DNA from: Rhytidiadelphus loreus
Lineage: Eukaryota > Streptophyta > Bryopsida > Hypnales > Hylocomiaceae
DNA length: 64,000 nt
Assembly: GCA_947034895.1 (NCBI GenBank)
Contig: OX344765.1
Coordinates: 13,025,001 to 13,089,000, forward strand
Direction: 5' to 3'
The translations under genes and the position numbers were made by a program. Position 1 is the stretch's first letter; every line of letters begins with the position of its first letter. Positions 35,862-48,180 of the stretch are shown piece by piece. The notes under the pieces are model-generated. The model ran no database searches. It was given only the letters and a program-made list of their open reading frames with translations, and was not told the origin of the DNA.

Positions 35862-37655
35862 TGTGATTGTGACCCCCTTCCGTGGTCAGAGCAGACGTAA
35901 TTCACCACATCCTCCGACGGAGATCAACATGCCCGACCCGCTGTGAACACGAATTTCAACGTGCGGAGCACTCAAAGGATCGCGCCATCGCCATTGACGG
36001 GAGAGAGAAAAAAACAGAGCAGCAAACCCTAGGAGAGTCCCCAGTCGGCACTAATAAGTGACGACATTCGCTTTCTGGCAAAGCTCCGTCTCGGAGGTGA
36101 ACGGTATTTTGAGACTATTGCGAGTATCGGTACTGATTGGAGGACTGTACAGCACAAGTCGACATGGATGAATGTATGCGGTGAGAGAGGACTTTCAGTT
36201 GACAGAGAGCATCCGTCAACTTGACGGATGCCAACATTGACTGCCGTAAGGAATCCAAATTTCATCCCTATTCCATTGCTCTTCATCCCTTTGTTCTACC
36301 AGGGTTGTATTTGTATCAGGGTTTAGAAAATTAACCCTTAAAAGATGGACTGGTGACCATGGAAATCATTCATTTTGATACCGTGGGAATCATTGGTCTT
36401 AAAAAATCCAAAAGCATTCATTGGAAGTCAAAGTACTATAGAAGATCTCTTCTTTTCACACAAATTTCAAGGATGAATAGTTGCACTTCTATCCTACACT
36501 AAAAGATGCTCTATCATCCATCAAATACCAAAAGCATTTGTTTCAAGATTCATATTTAAAATACCAATGGTAATGCTTTTAGGCACCAAATTCTATGGAA
36601 AAATTCCTTTGTTTCTTATGTTCATTGAGTTGCATTTCCTTCATTGAAAGTAATAATATTAGAAGACTTTGTTAAGGAAGTCACATCAATTATTTATTAA
36701 GTTGGAAGAATTGAAGAAGGAAAGAATACACAATTGGGAATCTTAATAATAGATTGTAACCTTTATTTCTTTATTTTAAATATGGAGTGTACATTTACCA
36801 ACTATTTTAATTAAATGTAGGCAAAAAAATCATTCTTGAAACTTGTAGCTAGCTAGATTTCATTCATGCAGTTAGCAATAGACTTTGCACAAATGCAATT
36901 GTTATTGGAAATCTTGCTTAAAAGTCAAAAAAACATTTAACCAATTGTTTTTTTCAAGGCACTTCTAGGCAAGGTTTGATTGATTCATGACTTCCAATTT
37001 GGCATAGAAGTAAAAGAAAATCTGAAATTCTATATGGAAGTGTGCAATAGTTGCAAGAGAAGATTCATAATTGTTGGCTATTAAAATATTCCAAGGAAGC
37101 TATTAAAAAGAAGGGAAAGCAAGTCTTTGACTTCAAAAAAATTATTTTAAATATTGAACTTGAACTTTTTGATTGCTTCTCAATTTGAAAGGTACTTCCA
37201 AAATGTAGTTTTTGTTTATTCACATGTAAGTGAAAGCATCATGAAACTCGACAAAGAGAACTCCAACTTCTACAAACTTAAAAATTCATTTCCAATTCAG
37301 TGAAGCCTGCTTGTAGTGGGGTTAAATAGTTGAAGGGAACACGGGAACTAAACTCGGGGAACAGGCCTTCCTCATCCCTTGTCTGGCATCTTCACCAGCT
37401 GCGTGTCTTTGCTTCCTCGTTTTTCCGAAATCCTTTCCGAAATCCTTTCCGAAATCCTTTTGCTTGTTGTGTGCTCAATCGTCCGCCATCCCCAAGGTTA
37501 CCCCGCACGCCTTCCCCCTCTTCACCTCCAGTCTTCTCTTCACCTCCCTCTCACACTCCACTTTCACATCCTCTGATTTCGAGTCATTTCTGTGGTGGTG
37601 CGATTCGAACGCGGGGGAATTTGAAAGCAAGGGCGACAACAATCTCTCGGGCACC
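35862..37655. other. Divergent intergenic region of AMSH and RAB2
   Basis: It holds the upstream DNA of both genes. The first ~450 bp (to about 36300) is the AMSH side; 37450-37650 is pyrimidine-rich with CTTCACCTCC-type words, as in many plant 5' UTRs, and precedes the RAB2 start. Three direct copies of TTTCCGAAATCC occur at about 37422-37459. The middle is AT-rich, with weak similarity of 37100-37320 to 12490-12700. No further gene. Confidence 0.5.
36209..36231. repeat. Perfect 23-nt palindrome
   Basis: GCATCCGTCAA and TTGACGGATGC are exact complements around a single C. It lies about 350 bp upstream of the AMSH start codon. TTGAC is the W-box core bound by WRKY factors; here two lie back to back. 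Function is inference. Confidence 0.7.
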
Positions 37656-39081
<1,426 letters not shown>

Positions 39082-39964
39082 TGGTATATACAAGGAAGAC
39101 CTGGTTGTTCAATATTCATGTTTCGTTCCAGGTTGGACCAGTTTGAGACGACATGGGCATTTATTCTTTCCATTGTAGAGGCGCTGGTTCCACATTGTCC
39201 TGTTATACATATTACCTCAAGCACAGCTATTTCTACCCTGAATCACTCAGGGAGCACGTGCCAGGACAAGTTGGACAAGAAAATCACTCAGTTGATTCAT
39301 AGGTACTGGGTGTACTGTATTGACTTTTTTTTGCGCACTACTACATCACTGCAGTGTGCATGTCTCGGAAGGTGCTCAGATGTGTCATTGGGTTTCAGCC
39401 AAGTTAGAAGTACCCCAAACTCGTTGCTTCTAGGAAGGCCTCTATGCAGGTTTTGATTTGTTGTAGGCGAAGTGGACTCTTCAGTAGATATACTGTTCTC
39501 TGTGAGAACGGTGATGTACTGGAGTTGAAGTTGGTGAATAAGGGTGTGAGGTACACCTGATGTATGTTTGTATTCAAGATTTGTAATGAAATTCAAAGGT
39601 AGATTTTGGTTGTTCTGTTCTGTTCTGTTCTTTTTGTAATATATGGTATTTCACTACTATTACAAACGATGACAGGAAGGCTAACCTCAAGTTTTTTTCC
39701 ATAGACTTTCGAAAGCTGACTCAACCTGCTATGCACGGTTTCGAATTTCTGTACTGTACAGTCGCTGAGATTTGCAGTTGGCCAATCTCTTAGAGGGTTT
39801 CGGGTTTTGTGGCTACAGCCTTATTATCAAAACATTTCTACAATCTTATTGAGACACTGATTACGGAAGCATTGTAGTATTCCCACAACATTATTAACCT
39901 GAGCAGAAATATCTCTTTAAGAAATGGTCAGAGACTGAATATTCTTCTGCAGCAGGTTCTTAAC
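39082..39964 (+). other. RAB2 3' UTR and downstream DNA
   Basis: The 3' UTR probably runs to about 39600, where TTTGTAATGAAATTC could serve as the polyadenylation region. A TGTTC/TTCTG microsatellite (about 4 units) sits at 39609-39632. The rest is intergenic. The overlapping small frames are not coding. Confidence 0.5.
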
Positions 39965-40490
39965 CTTGACCTTGTCTCCTTGGGGACACATGAAAAGTTT
40001 GCACTCTTGCGTACAATCTCAATTTTGGGCATGATTTTTGGTACTTTTTCTTAAGATAGGAGAACAAATTAGCTTTATAGAATTGAAATTTGTAATTCAA
40101 TTGGTGCCTAGGAGCAAAAGTTCTACCACCCAAAGTAAAAATAGTTGAGTTTGTACAACAAAAAATATCACAAAAACTTGAAATATCTTTCTTAGTTCCT
40201 TATAGAATATATTTTTAACTATGTGGAAAGCTTTAGTTCATTGTATTTTGGTTATTGATGTCAAAGTTATAAAGCACCTTTGTTTCAAACTATCTATGAA
40301 AAAATATTTATTGGATTCATCTTTTAACAAAATTTTCACAATTTTCTCCAAAAAAAACAATTCAAAGGGATGGGATTCCTTGTTAGGACAATCTCACTAT
40401 TAGGATTGATGCACTTCAATTCCATGTTAGAGTTATGAACAATCTTTCCATCTTGTTCTTACTTCTACTTTAAAACAAGACACGTGGGCC
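39965..40490. repeat. Dispersed repeat R, copy 1 (uninterrupted)
   Basis: Aligns with 43910-44190 joined to 47812-48100, and with 45350-45890 in inverted orientation. Shared words include CAATTGGTGCCTAGGAGCAA, CAAAAGTT, ATTTTCACAATTTT and GGACAATCTCAC. The site corresponding to the CACTA insertion reads TTTTTAACTATGTGGAAAGC at about 40212-40231, with a single ATG. Confidence 0.85.
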
Positions 40491-43400
40491 CTAAAAAATC
40501 ACCTACAAAATCATATATTGAAGAAAGGTTGATCTAATACAAATATTAGTTTTTTTTATTAATAGTCTTCATCTCTAAAACATTGAAAATAACTATTTAG
40601 GGGCAACAATGTAGACTATCTTTAGACTATTTGTAATAAATGTTTAGCGTCTAGATCTTTACAGGGAGGTTGGGCTTGCTTGGTGTTCTACTAGCAATGC
40701 TATGATCCCAACCTGCAATTACATCCACCAATTGTATTGGTTCTCTAACCAGGTTTGTTCTTCAAAAGAGGTTGGATTCAGGTTCTAGATGCTCGTTGTA
40801 AATGGGGGCCAAGTAGGGAATAGGTGCCTCTACCTTAGCTAAATTGACAATGAGTTTCAAGTAGTAATGCAAGTTGTTCAATATTATAGTGGACAACCAT
40901 AAACCATAAAGAAGTTACAACAAACTCTTAGCGAAAAAAAAATTCATTTACATCCAACCTAGCAACAATGGCTCTACACCAATGGAAGATTTTTTTTCAT
41001 CAAGGACCTTTGAGTTGTGAATTGGCTTTATGAAACTATGAGAATATATTTATGGGGATCAAAAGTGCATTTCTACAAATCTAACTACTCAAATGGTCAT
41101 GCTAATAATCAGGATTGAGCTTCAAAATCACAAATCCTTCTAGTGTTGTCGACGAAAGAATGTACCTACAAGAATCCACCAACAATTGGTGTTCAGATTT
41201 GTATATAAAGGTGACCTCAACTAGTGCAATAAACATCATTACATAACACTTTCATCGTAGCATTCTTTGGCAATTAGAAATGGAACTTGTGAGGTATGCA
41301 AGCAAAAAACAATGTTTGCATAGTGAGTTCCTAGTGCCTCTAGATCAAATTGAGTTACATGTGCAAGTTCATGCATGCATCAATGATTCACTCAGTAAAT
41401 ATTAAAGTAAAAGCACTTGGATATTGTTGATGAAAGAACTTATTTTTCAATAACTAACTTTGCAAGGTCACCAATAGCCAAAATGATAGGAGTGGTATTT
41501 GTCTAGAAGCCAGTAATCATATTAAGACAACCTACTTAACTAACTACATCCATAGCTTATCCCACTTGTACAGGAACAAGTATGGGTTTCAAATTTTCAT
41601 CTAGGATTATCATCCAAAAAAAAATTTAGTGAAATTCAATCTTGAGGTAAAAACTAAAGAACAATAACAAGCATAAAATCCAAAACCATAAGGGGAGATC
41701 TGAGGCCTAAAAGATTGTCTAGTCATGGTTCTCCATGCTATGAATCATGGTTGGACAATCAGATTACTTAATAATATAAATAATTATAATTATAATAATA
41801 TTTGTAAAAGATTCATTTTTAAAATATTTAATTAATATTATCCAACGTAGCAATCTCTCTACCATGTCAAACTACTAGTCCTGCAATGTTCCCACAATTT
41901 GGGAACTATGGGGAACTGGCAATCTCCCAAAGGCCCCAAAAATCACATAATGATTTTGATCAACATTCATTGAAATTACATTAATAATCCAATATCAAAA
42001 TTCAATCACATAAAAAAACAATTTATGCAAGACATGAAAAATAGAGTGTTACTTGCATTGCAAGTACAAGGAATGCAAGAACATAGTGGAATTTGTCAAG
42101 AATAAAAGCTTTTATATCAAAGTTTGCATGTAGAAATATAATCAATCTTACTAGTGCCACACTACAATCCCAAATATTTCATCAGAAATTTGGTTGTCTT
42201 GTAAAATTATATCAAATACATGAAACTTGCAAGGATCATAATTCAAAACCAACTATAAGCAAACAAATATAATCATCTACTTTATGTACACGCTATCCTT
42301 CCACAAACAATAAAGATGACCTAGAAATTAGCTTTATACGCTTTCAAATGCTTTCAAGGATACTACATTACCAAAGATCTCCAAAATAAAGAGTTCAATT
42401 GCTTACTTTGATATCAAAAATCGATTTGAATGGTAGAGATTGAGCGTCAACAATCTTTTTTCCATTTGAACAAGACTTTGAACTATTCTAACCTGTAATA
42501 AAAATTTCAAAAAGTATAATAGACAAAAGATAGGTACTTACACAAAAAACAGGTTTGGATCCTTGTAATAATAGCGAGATAGATTGCGAAGCATGATACC
42601 AATTCAAGCATAGTTGGTATCCGCTCCAATAAGTCTCAAAGAAATGGTGGCGAATGAGGAAAAAACAAGTTTTTTTTAGAATAAGGCAAGAAATAAAACC
42701 CATAATATACTTCATAAACTACAATAGATAGGTCCTATATACTGACAGAGTCAAGTACTGTATGACCTGTGCAATGAAACAAATGACAAATGTGAAGGAA
42801 AATCACAAAGAAGCAGATACACCATTGCTACTTTAGCACACAACTTGTCTATCACTTCCACATATTAACTTAATCATGGGAAAAAACATAGTATTGAAGA
42901 TAAAGCTTTGTTTCTAGTAGATACCAAATAAAAAAGTTTCCAAAATTGAGCATTCTATGCACTACAGATTGTATCTCATTGCTTCCAAAGCAACTCTTTG
43001 AATTCCCTCTCCTTAATCCTAGGCTCTCTCCACATATAGTTCTAAGTGTTGCTTCAGAGAGAGATCTTCCTGAGACTCCAGTCAAATCAAATACTACAAG
43101 GATTCAATGTAATTAATAAAAAACAAGAGCATTCACCGTTGTCCACATTGAACATAAATAATCTATTCATTTGTAGCTTTAGTAGCATGTAAAGTGCTAG
43201 ATAAGAAGTAACAATCAACACATCACAAAATACACAAATGTCCACAATCATGTCTCAATTACAGACCAAACACAATTTGCTTCACCTCAAATTAGTCAAG
43301 CAAAACAATAACCAATCCTAAGGTCCTCATAACTTGCCTCATAACAACTGACAATTCCAAATTATTGACCTAAAGTCTATACGCATATTCCATAATCGAA

Positions 43401-43909
43401 ATATCCTATGAATTAATAGACGTAAATATTTATTCTTGAAATAAGTCATCTTGCATTGTCATAATCCTTTCCCTAAAGACTATATATTGTTGGAATTTTT
43501 TCCAAAAGACCTCCTATAGATGGAAGACAAAGAGGTAAATAATCATAAGCTACCATCAATTGTAATCACTACCAACTTCTATTGCCAAAATACAAACCTA
43601 AGGTTTTGACCTAATTCACCTCTCCAATTTGACTCCAACTGTGGTCTCCCACCCAAAAATGTTTTGCTTGTGCCCATCTTACTGCGGGCCTCTAGAAACT
43701 TAGGCATTTGCACTAACTTATGCAGTTCCAAATCCAACCAAAGTTCAATTCTTTGACAAAAGTGTAAATCCCTAAAACCAAAAAATCAATAGAGTTAGTC
43801 TCAAACGTTCTTCTTGTGTTCCCATGCCTTCTTGTTCCCTACATTGGTTTGCTTGTCATTCCCCTATAAGGGAAGCATAAGCATCCGCTAAAGGGAACTG
43901 TAAAAATTT
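40491..43909. other. AT-rich intergenic DNA
   Basis: No supported gene; short frames (42488-42715, 42870-43085) lack motifs. A possible old MITE lies at about 41700-41945: GAGGCCTAAAAGATTGTC near 41701 and its imperfect complement near 41925-41942, around an A/T-only core. It resembles the element at 50339-50682. Confidence 0.45.
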
Positions 43910-44491
43910 AACCCCTAAAGGACCATTGTCCCCTTGGGGGACAAAATGGATTTCGAGCAGGTTCCTATGATCTCAATTTTTAGTGAAACTTTTTGAAACT
44001 TTCTCATAAGATAGTAAAACTTATAAGCTTCGTGGGAATATAAATTTAATTTCAATTGGTGCCTGGGAGCAAAAGTTATAGCATCTTAAAACATAATTTT
44101 CACGTTGTTAGGCAGAAAAAGAAATCTACAAAAATTTGAAGTTTTTTAAAAAAAAAATTTCTTCTTAAACATCATATTTTTATCTACATGCACTAGTAGA
44201 AAATTCAGCGTCCAACTTCACAAAAAAGTGTTGATTCGGACAAAATAGTTTGTGTTGATTTGGACAAAAATCAACAAGTTTTTGTTGATTTGGACAAAAT
44301 TCTAGCTAAAACTTGTTGATTTGGACAAAAATTGCAACTAAAACTTGTTGATTTGTACATAATTTTCAACAAAAATTTGTTAATTTTTTTTCAATTTTTT
44401 AATTTTGAAAAAAGTAAAATTTTAAAACTGCCGTGTGAGCGCCACGTGGCACTGCCACGCGGGCAGCGCCTAGGTGGCACCCCACGCGGGC

Positions 44492-44566
44492 GGGGTGCAA
44501 TGAGGTTTGAACCTTGCACCCCTTGGCTAGGGGTGCAAGGTCTTATCCATTGCACCATGTGAAAAA
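44492..44566 (-). repeat. tRNA-derived (SINE-like) remnant with A and B boxes
   Basis: The minus strand reads TGGTGCAATGGATAAG, close to a polymerase III A box, then a perfect 10-bp hairpin (CTTGCACCCC / GGGGTGCAAG), then GGTTCAAACC, a good B-box match. Spacing is tRNA-like, but the acceptor stem does not pair convincingly, so it is a tRNA relic or SINE head rather than a working tRNA gene. Confidence 0.5.
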
Positions 44567-44630
44567 TTACATGACCATAATGGGAAAAAAAAGTTATTTA
44601 TTTCGGTTTTCAAATTTTGGTCATTTTTGG

Positions 44631-44993
44631 TTCAATTCAGCAGACTTTGGAGGCTAATTTCTCATAGTATATTACCTTTTTTCAAAAAACTTCAAACTAG
44701 TAAAATTTGGAAGATCAATTAAACTTTCATCTCCAAAAATCCGTTTGTGATTTTGAGTTTTCAGTAAAAAGTTATGAGCAAAATTCAGAGAGGGTTTGGA
44801 ATGAAATTATTTTTTGATATTTACAAACACTCTCTCTGAATTTTGCCCATAACTTTTTATTGAAGACTCAAAATCACAAACGGATTTTTGGAGATGAAAT
44901 TTTAATTGATCTTCCAAATTTTACTAGTTTGAAGTTTTTTGAAAAAAAAGACTATACTATGCAAAAACAGCCTCTAAAGTCTGCTGAATTGAA
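44631..44993. repeat. Foldback (long inverted repeat), arms ~170 bp
   Basis: The left arm 44631-44798 starts TTCAATTCAGCAGACTTT; the right arm 44823-44993 ends AGTCTGCTGAATTGAA. The loop is about 25 bp. One arm also occurs singly at about 7140-7300. It is nested within the CACTA element. Confidence 0.85.
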
Positions 44994-45239
44994 AAAAGAC
45001 TGAATTGTGAGTTAAGTAGTTAATAGAAAATATTTCTATTGCTTATACAATGTCAAACTTGGTGGTTTAAAAATTTTCCACATGAAATTTTAGTGTTAAA
45101 AACTTCAATTCAATTAAAGATATTTTAATTATTTGGCAAACATTTTACTAGGAGGTGGTTTGGACACAATTCCTATTCAAGTTTTTTGTAATGTAGAACA
45201 TACAATTTGAATAGCTCTAAATTAGAATTTGGAAATTGC

Positions 45240-45895
45240 TCATCTAGAATTTAAATATTTAAAAAATTTTGTGTTCAAGAATTGTGTTGAAAGTTTAGAA
45301 TTAAATTTTGTTTTTTTAAAAACACGCTTGATTTTCATTTTTTTTTAAATTATTAAGTAGAAGCAAGTTCAAGATTGAAAGAAAAACTAAAGCATTAATA
45401 GCTCTAAAATGGAATTGAAATACAATAATGTCAACGGTGAGATTGTTCTAAATAGGAAACTTAAAGTTGTTAAACATTTTTTTTTGAAAAATTGTGAGAA
45501 TTGCATCCAAAATTGCATCCAATAAGTTATTTTTTCAAGAAGATGTTCAAATTGCCCGAAAAACAAAATTGTTTTTAACTTTCATAGTACTAATCAAATG
45601 GAATGAATAAAAGCTTCACATGTAGACAAAAATATGATTTTCAAGAAGGAAAAAATTAAAAAATTAATTTCAAATTTCTGTACATTTCTTATTTTGCCTA
45701 GTGACGTGAAATTTATGGTTAAGATGCCATAACTTTTGCTCCCAAGCACCAACTGAAATAAAATCTATATTACCACGTAGCTAATAAGTTTTTCTATCTT
45801 ATGAGGAGGTTTCAAAAAGTTTAACTAAAAATTAAGATCATACAAACTTGCCCGAAATCCATTTTGTCCACCGAGGGGACAATGGTCCTTTAGGG
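45240..45895 (-). repeat. Dispersed repeat R, copy 3, inverted and inside the CACTA element
   Basis: The minus strand follows copy 2 through and across its insertion point. The reverse complement of 45590-45660 reads TATTTTTGTCTACATGTGAA, that is, the left and right flanks of the CACTA element joined with one ATG (45619-45621). Diverged from copy 2 by scattered substitutions and small indels. Confidence 0.88.
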
Positions 45896-46991
45896 GTCAG
45901 AAAAATTTAAATTTAAATTTAAACCTCTAAAGAACAAAGTAGAATTTTTTGACAATATTTCTAGTGTTTTTATTCATGTATTTAGAAATTGAATTCCCTT
46001 TTTTTTCCTTTAAAATTTTACACAACATGTGGTGAAGGGATAGTTTGAAAGACTCACAATTTTTATAACTTCTGATTACATCATGAGAAAGTTATTGTAT
46101 GATGTATAGATTTTCTAGATATGTATGCATGTTAGCCAAGTAGATTTGAATGTATTTTTCAAATAAATAGGAATTTCAAATTAGTTTCTAAAATATTAAT
46201 CTTGTGAGAATTTTTGGATTGTTCTATATAGATTAGGGATGTGAAACTCATGAAGAATTTCAATTTCCAATTTAAAGTAGAAATTGCACTGTATAGTAAA
46301 CTTTAAGTTTCTTTATTGAATGCAATTTCAAATATATATTTTTTAAATTTCAAAAATAGGATGCAAATTTTTGACTACAACATGTACATTAGTACATTAC
46401 AACCATTAGGTTTGGAAATCTTTAGTTTCATTACTAGAATTCTTTTCATTGAATGTTGTAAATCAATCTCTATTTATATCCACTTATTATTTTCTCCAAG
46501 CATGAATATAAAATATTTTTTGTTGCAATTTTTAATATAGATTCTTTAAAATATTTTTTTAGCATATGATGGAAAATTACAAATTGTAGAATTGATATGT
46601 ATCTAAATTTTTCAAATAAAATTTTGGAAAAATGAAATATAATCATTTGGTATGAATGAAACATTATTTTTTTTAAATCCAAGCATCATGATGTGGCAAT
46701 TGGTGAAATTTTTTATTTTACAATTTCAAGATGGAAAATAGGTCAAAATAAATATAAGTTAGATCATTTAGTTAAATCTATTGAAAAAATAAATATAAAT
46801 GAAGATTTAAGCCTTTTTTGAAGACTAATATTTAGAAGCAATTACGGGCCTTTCATATGTTAAAAACCTTGATACAACCAAAGTTGAATTACATTATGAA
46901 TTTAATTAGAACTTCAATCAAATTCAAAATATAATTGAAAATAAAATACGATTTGAACTCTAAATTCATAATTTTTGAAAAATTCTTAAAG

Positions 46992-47594
46992 ATTTCAAAA
47001 ACATTCCACAAACAATCCAAAAACTACTCCAAAAACAACTTCAAAAAATCCAAATCCTCCCCCCTCCCCACACCTCCTCAAACCTCCCAAAATCAATCCA
47101 AAAACAACTCCAAAATCAACCTCAAAACAACCTCCAAATCAACCCCCCAAACAACCCCCAAATCAATCTCAAACAACCCCAAAACAACCCCCCAAACAAC
47201 CCTCAAACAACCTCCAAAACAACCCCCAAACAACTCCCAAACAACTCCCAAACAACCCCCAAACAACCCCCCAAACAACCCCCAAACAACCCCCCAAACA
47301 ACCCCCAAACAACCCCCCAAACAACTCCAAAACAACCCCCCAAACAACCCCAAAACAACTTCAAAATAACCCCCAAAACAACCCCCAAAAAAACCCCAAA
47401 ACAACCCCCAAAACAACCCCAAAACAACCCCAAAACAACCCCAAAACAACCCCAAAACAACCCCAAAACAACCCCAAAACAACCCCAAAACAACCCCAAA
47501 ACAACCCCAAAACAACCTCAAAACAACCCCCAAAACAACCTCAAAACAACCCTAAAACAACCCTAAAACAACCCCAACACAACCCTAAAACATT
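46992..47594. repeat. 603-nt guanine-free C/A tract with 11-bp CCCCAAAACAA repeats
   Basis: The plus strand has no G over 603 nt. The core (about 47411-47516) is a perfect 11-bp tandem repeat of CCCCAAAACAA; elsewhere the unit varies as CCCCCAAACAA, CCTCAAAACAA or CCCTAAAACAA. The minus strand is a regular series of G3-G5 runs. Long frames on both strands (Thr/Pro/Asn on plus, Gly/Leu/Phe/Trp/Val on minus) exist only because the composition excludes most stops. Confidence 0.95.
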
Positions 47595-48180
47595 GAACAA
47601 AAACATGTTGATTTGGTTGTTGCACTATTCACATGAACAAAAATTTGTTAAACCATTTTGTTAACTTGTGCTCAAATCAACAAAAATTTGTTAACCATTG
47701 TGTTAGCTTGGGCTCAAATCAACAAAAAAATGTAAAAACGGTCAATGCAGTATTCAAATCAACAAGTTTTTGATGATTTTCTGTTGATTTGGACACAATT
47801 TTCTACTAGTGATGTGAAGCTTTGATTCATTCCATTTGGATTAGTAATGTGAAAGTTATGAACAATCTTGTTTTTCAGGCAATTTGAGCATCTTCTTGAA
47901 AAAATAACTTATAGGATTCAATTTTGAATGCAATTTTCACAATTTTTCAAGAAGAATTGTTTGACAAGGTTAAGTTTTCTAGCTAGAACAATCTCACCGT
48001 TGAGATTATTGTATTTCAATTCCATCTTAGAGCTATTTACAATTTAGTTTGTTTTTTAATCTTGGACCTACTTCTACTGAACAATTTCTTAAAGAATGAA
48101 AATTAAGCATGTTTTTTTTGAATTTTTTTTTCTAGACTTTCAATTCAATTCTTCAACACAAAAAAATTTGAATTCAAGGT

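Larger units (their letters stand above)
44191..47811. mobile_element. Non-autonomous CACTA (CMC) transposon, 3.6 kb
   Basis: The ends are CACTAGTAGAAAATT (44191-44205) and AATTTTCTACTAGTG (47797-47811), perfect 15-bp inverted repeats. ATG is duplicated at 44188-44190 and 47812-47814. Subterminal GTTGATTTGGACAAAA-type words recur at least five times at the left, and related TTGATTTGG and CAAATCAACAA words at the right, as expected of transposase-binding subterminal repeats in CACTA elements. No transposase or accessory frame is present. The cargo is a tRNA-like segment (about 44490-44565), a foldback (44631-44993), an inverted copy of repeat R (45240-45895) and a guanine-free C/A tract (46992-47594). 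Confidence 0.92.
43910..48180. repeat. Dispersed repeat R, copy 2, interrupted by a CACTA element
   Basis: The left part 43910-44190 (from ACCCCTAAAGGACCATTGTC) and right part 47812-48180 together form one copy of repeat R. They are split at ATG by the element 44191-47811. Confidence 0.85.

Noticed and set aside
44492..44566. Functional tRNA gene
   Set aside because: A and B boxes are present, but no convincing acceptor stem or anticodon arm could be drawn.
46935..47533. Overlapping 144- and 146-codon frames on both strands over the C/A tract
   Set aside because: They exist because a strand without G cannot form most stop codons; the products are pure low complexity and no gene signals surround them.
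46992..47594. Interstitial telomere
   Set aside because: Plant telomeres are TTTAGGG repeats; this tract is an 11-bp CCCCAAAACAA repeat inside a transposon.
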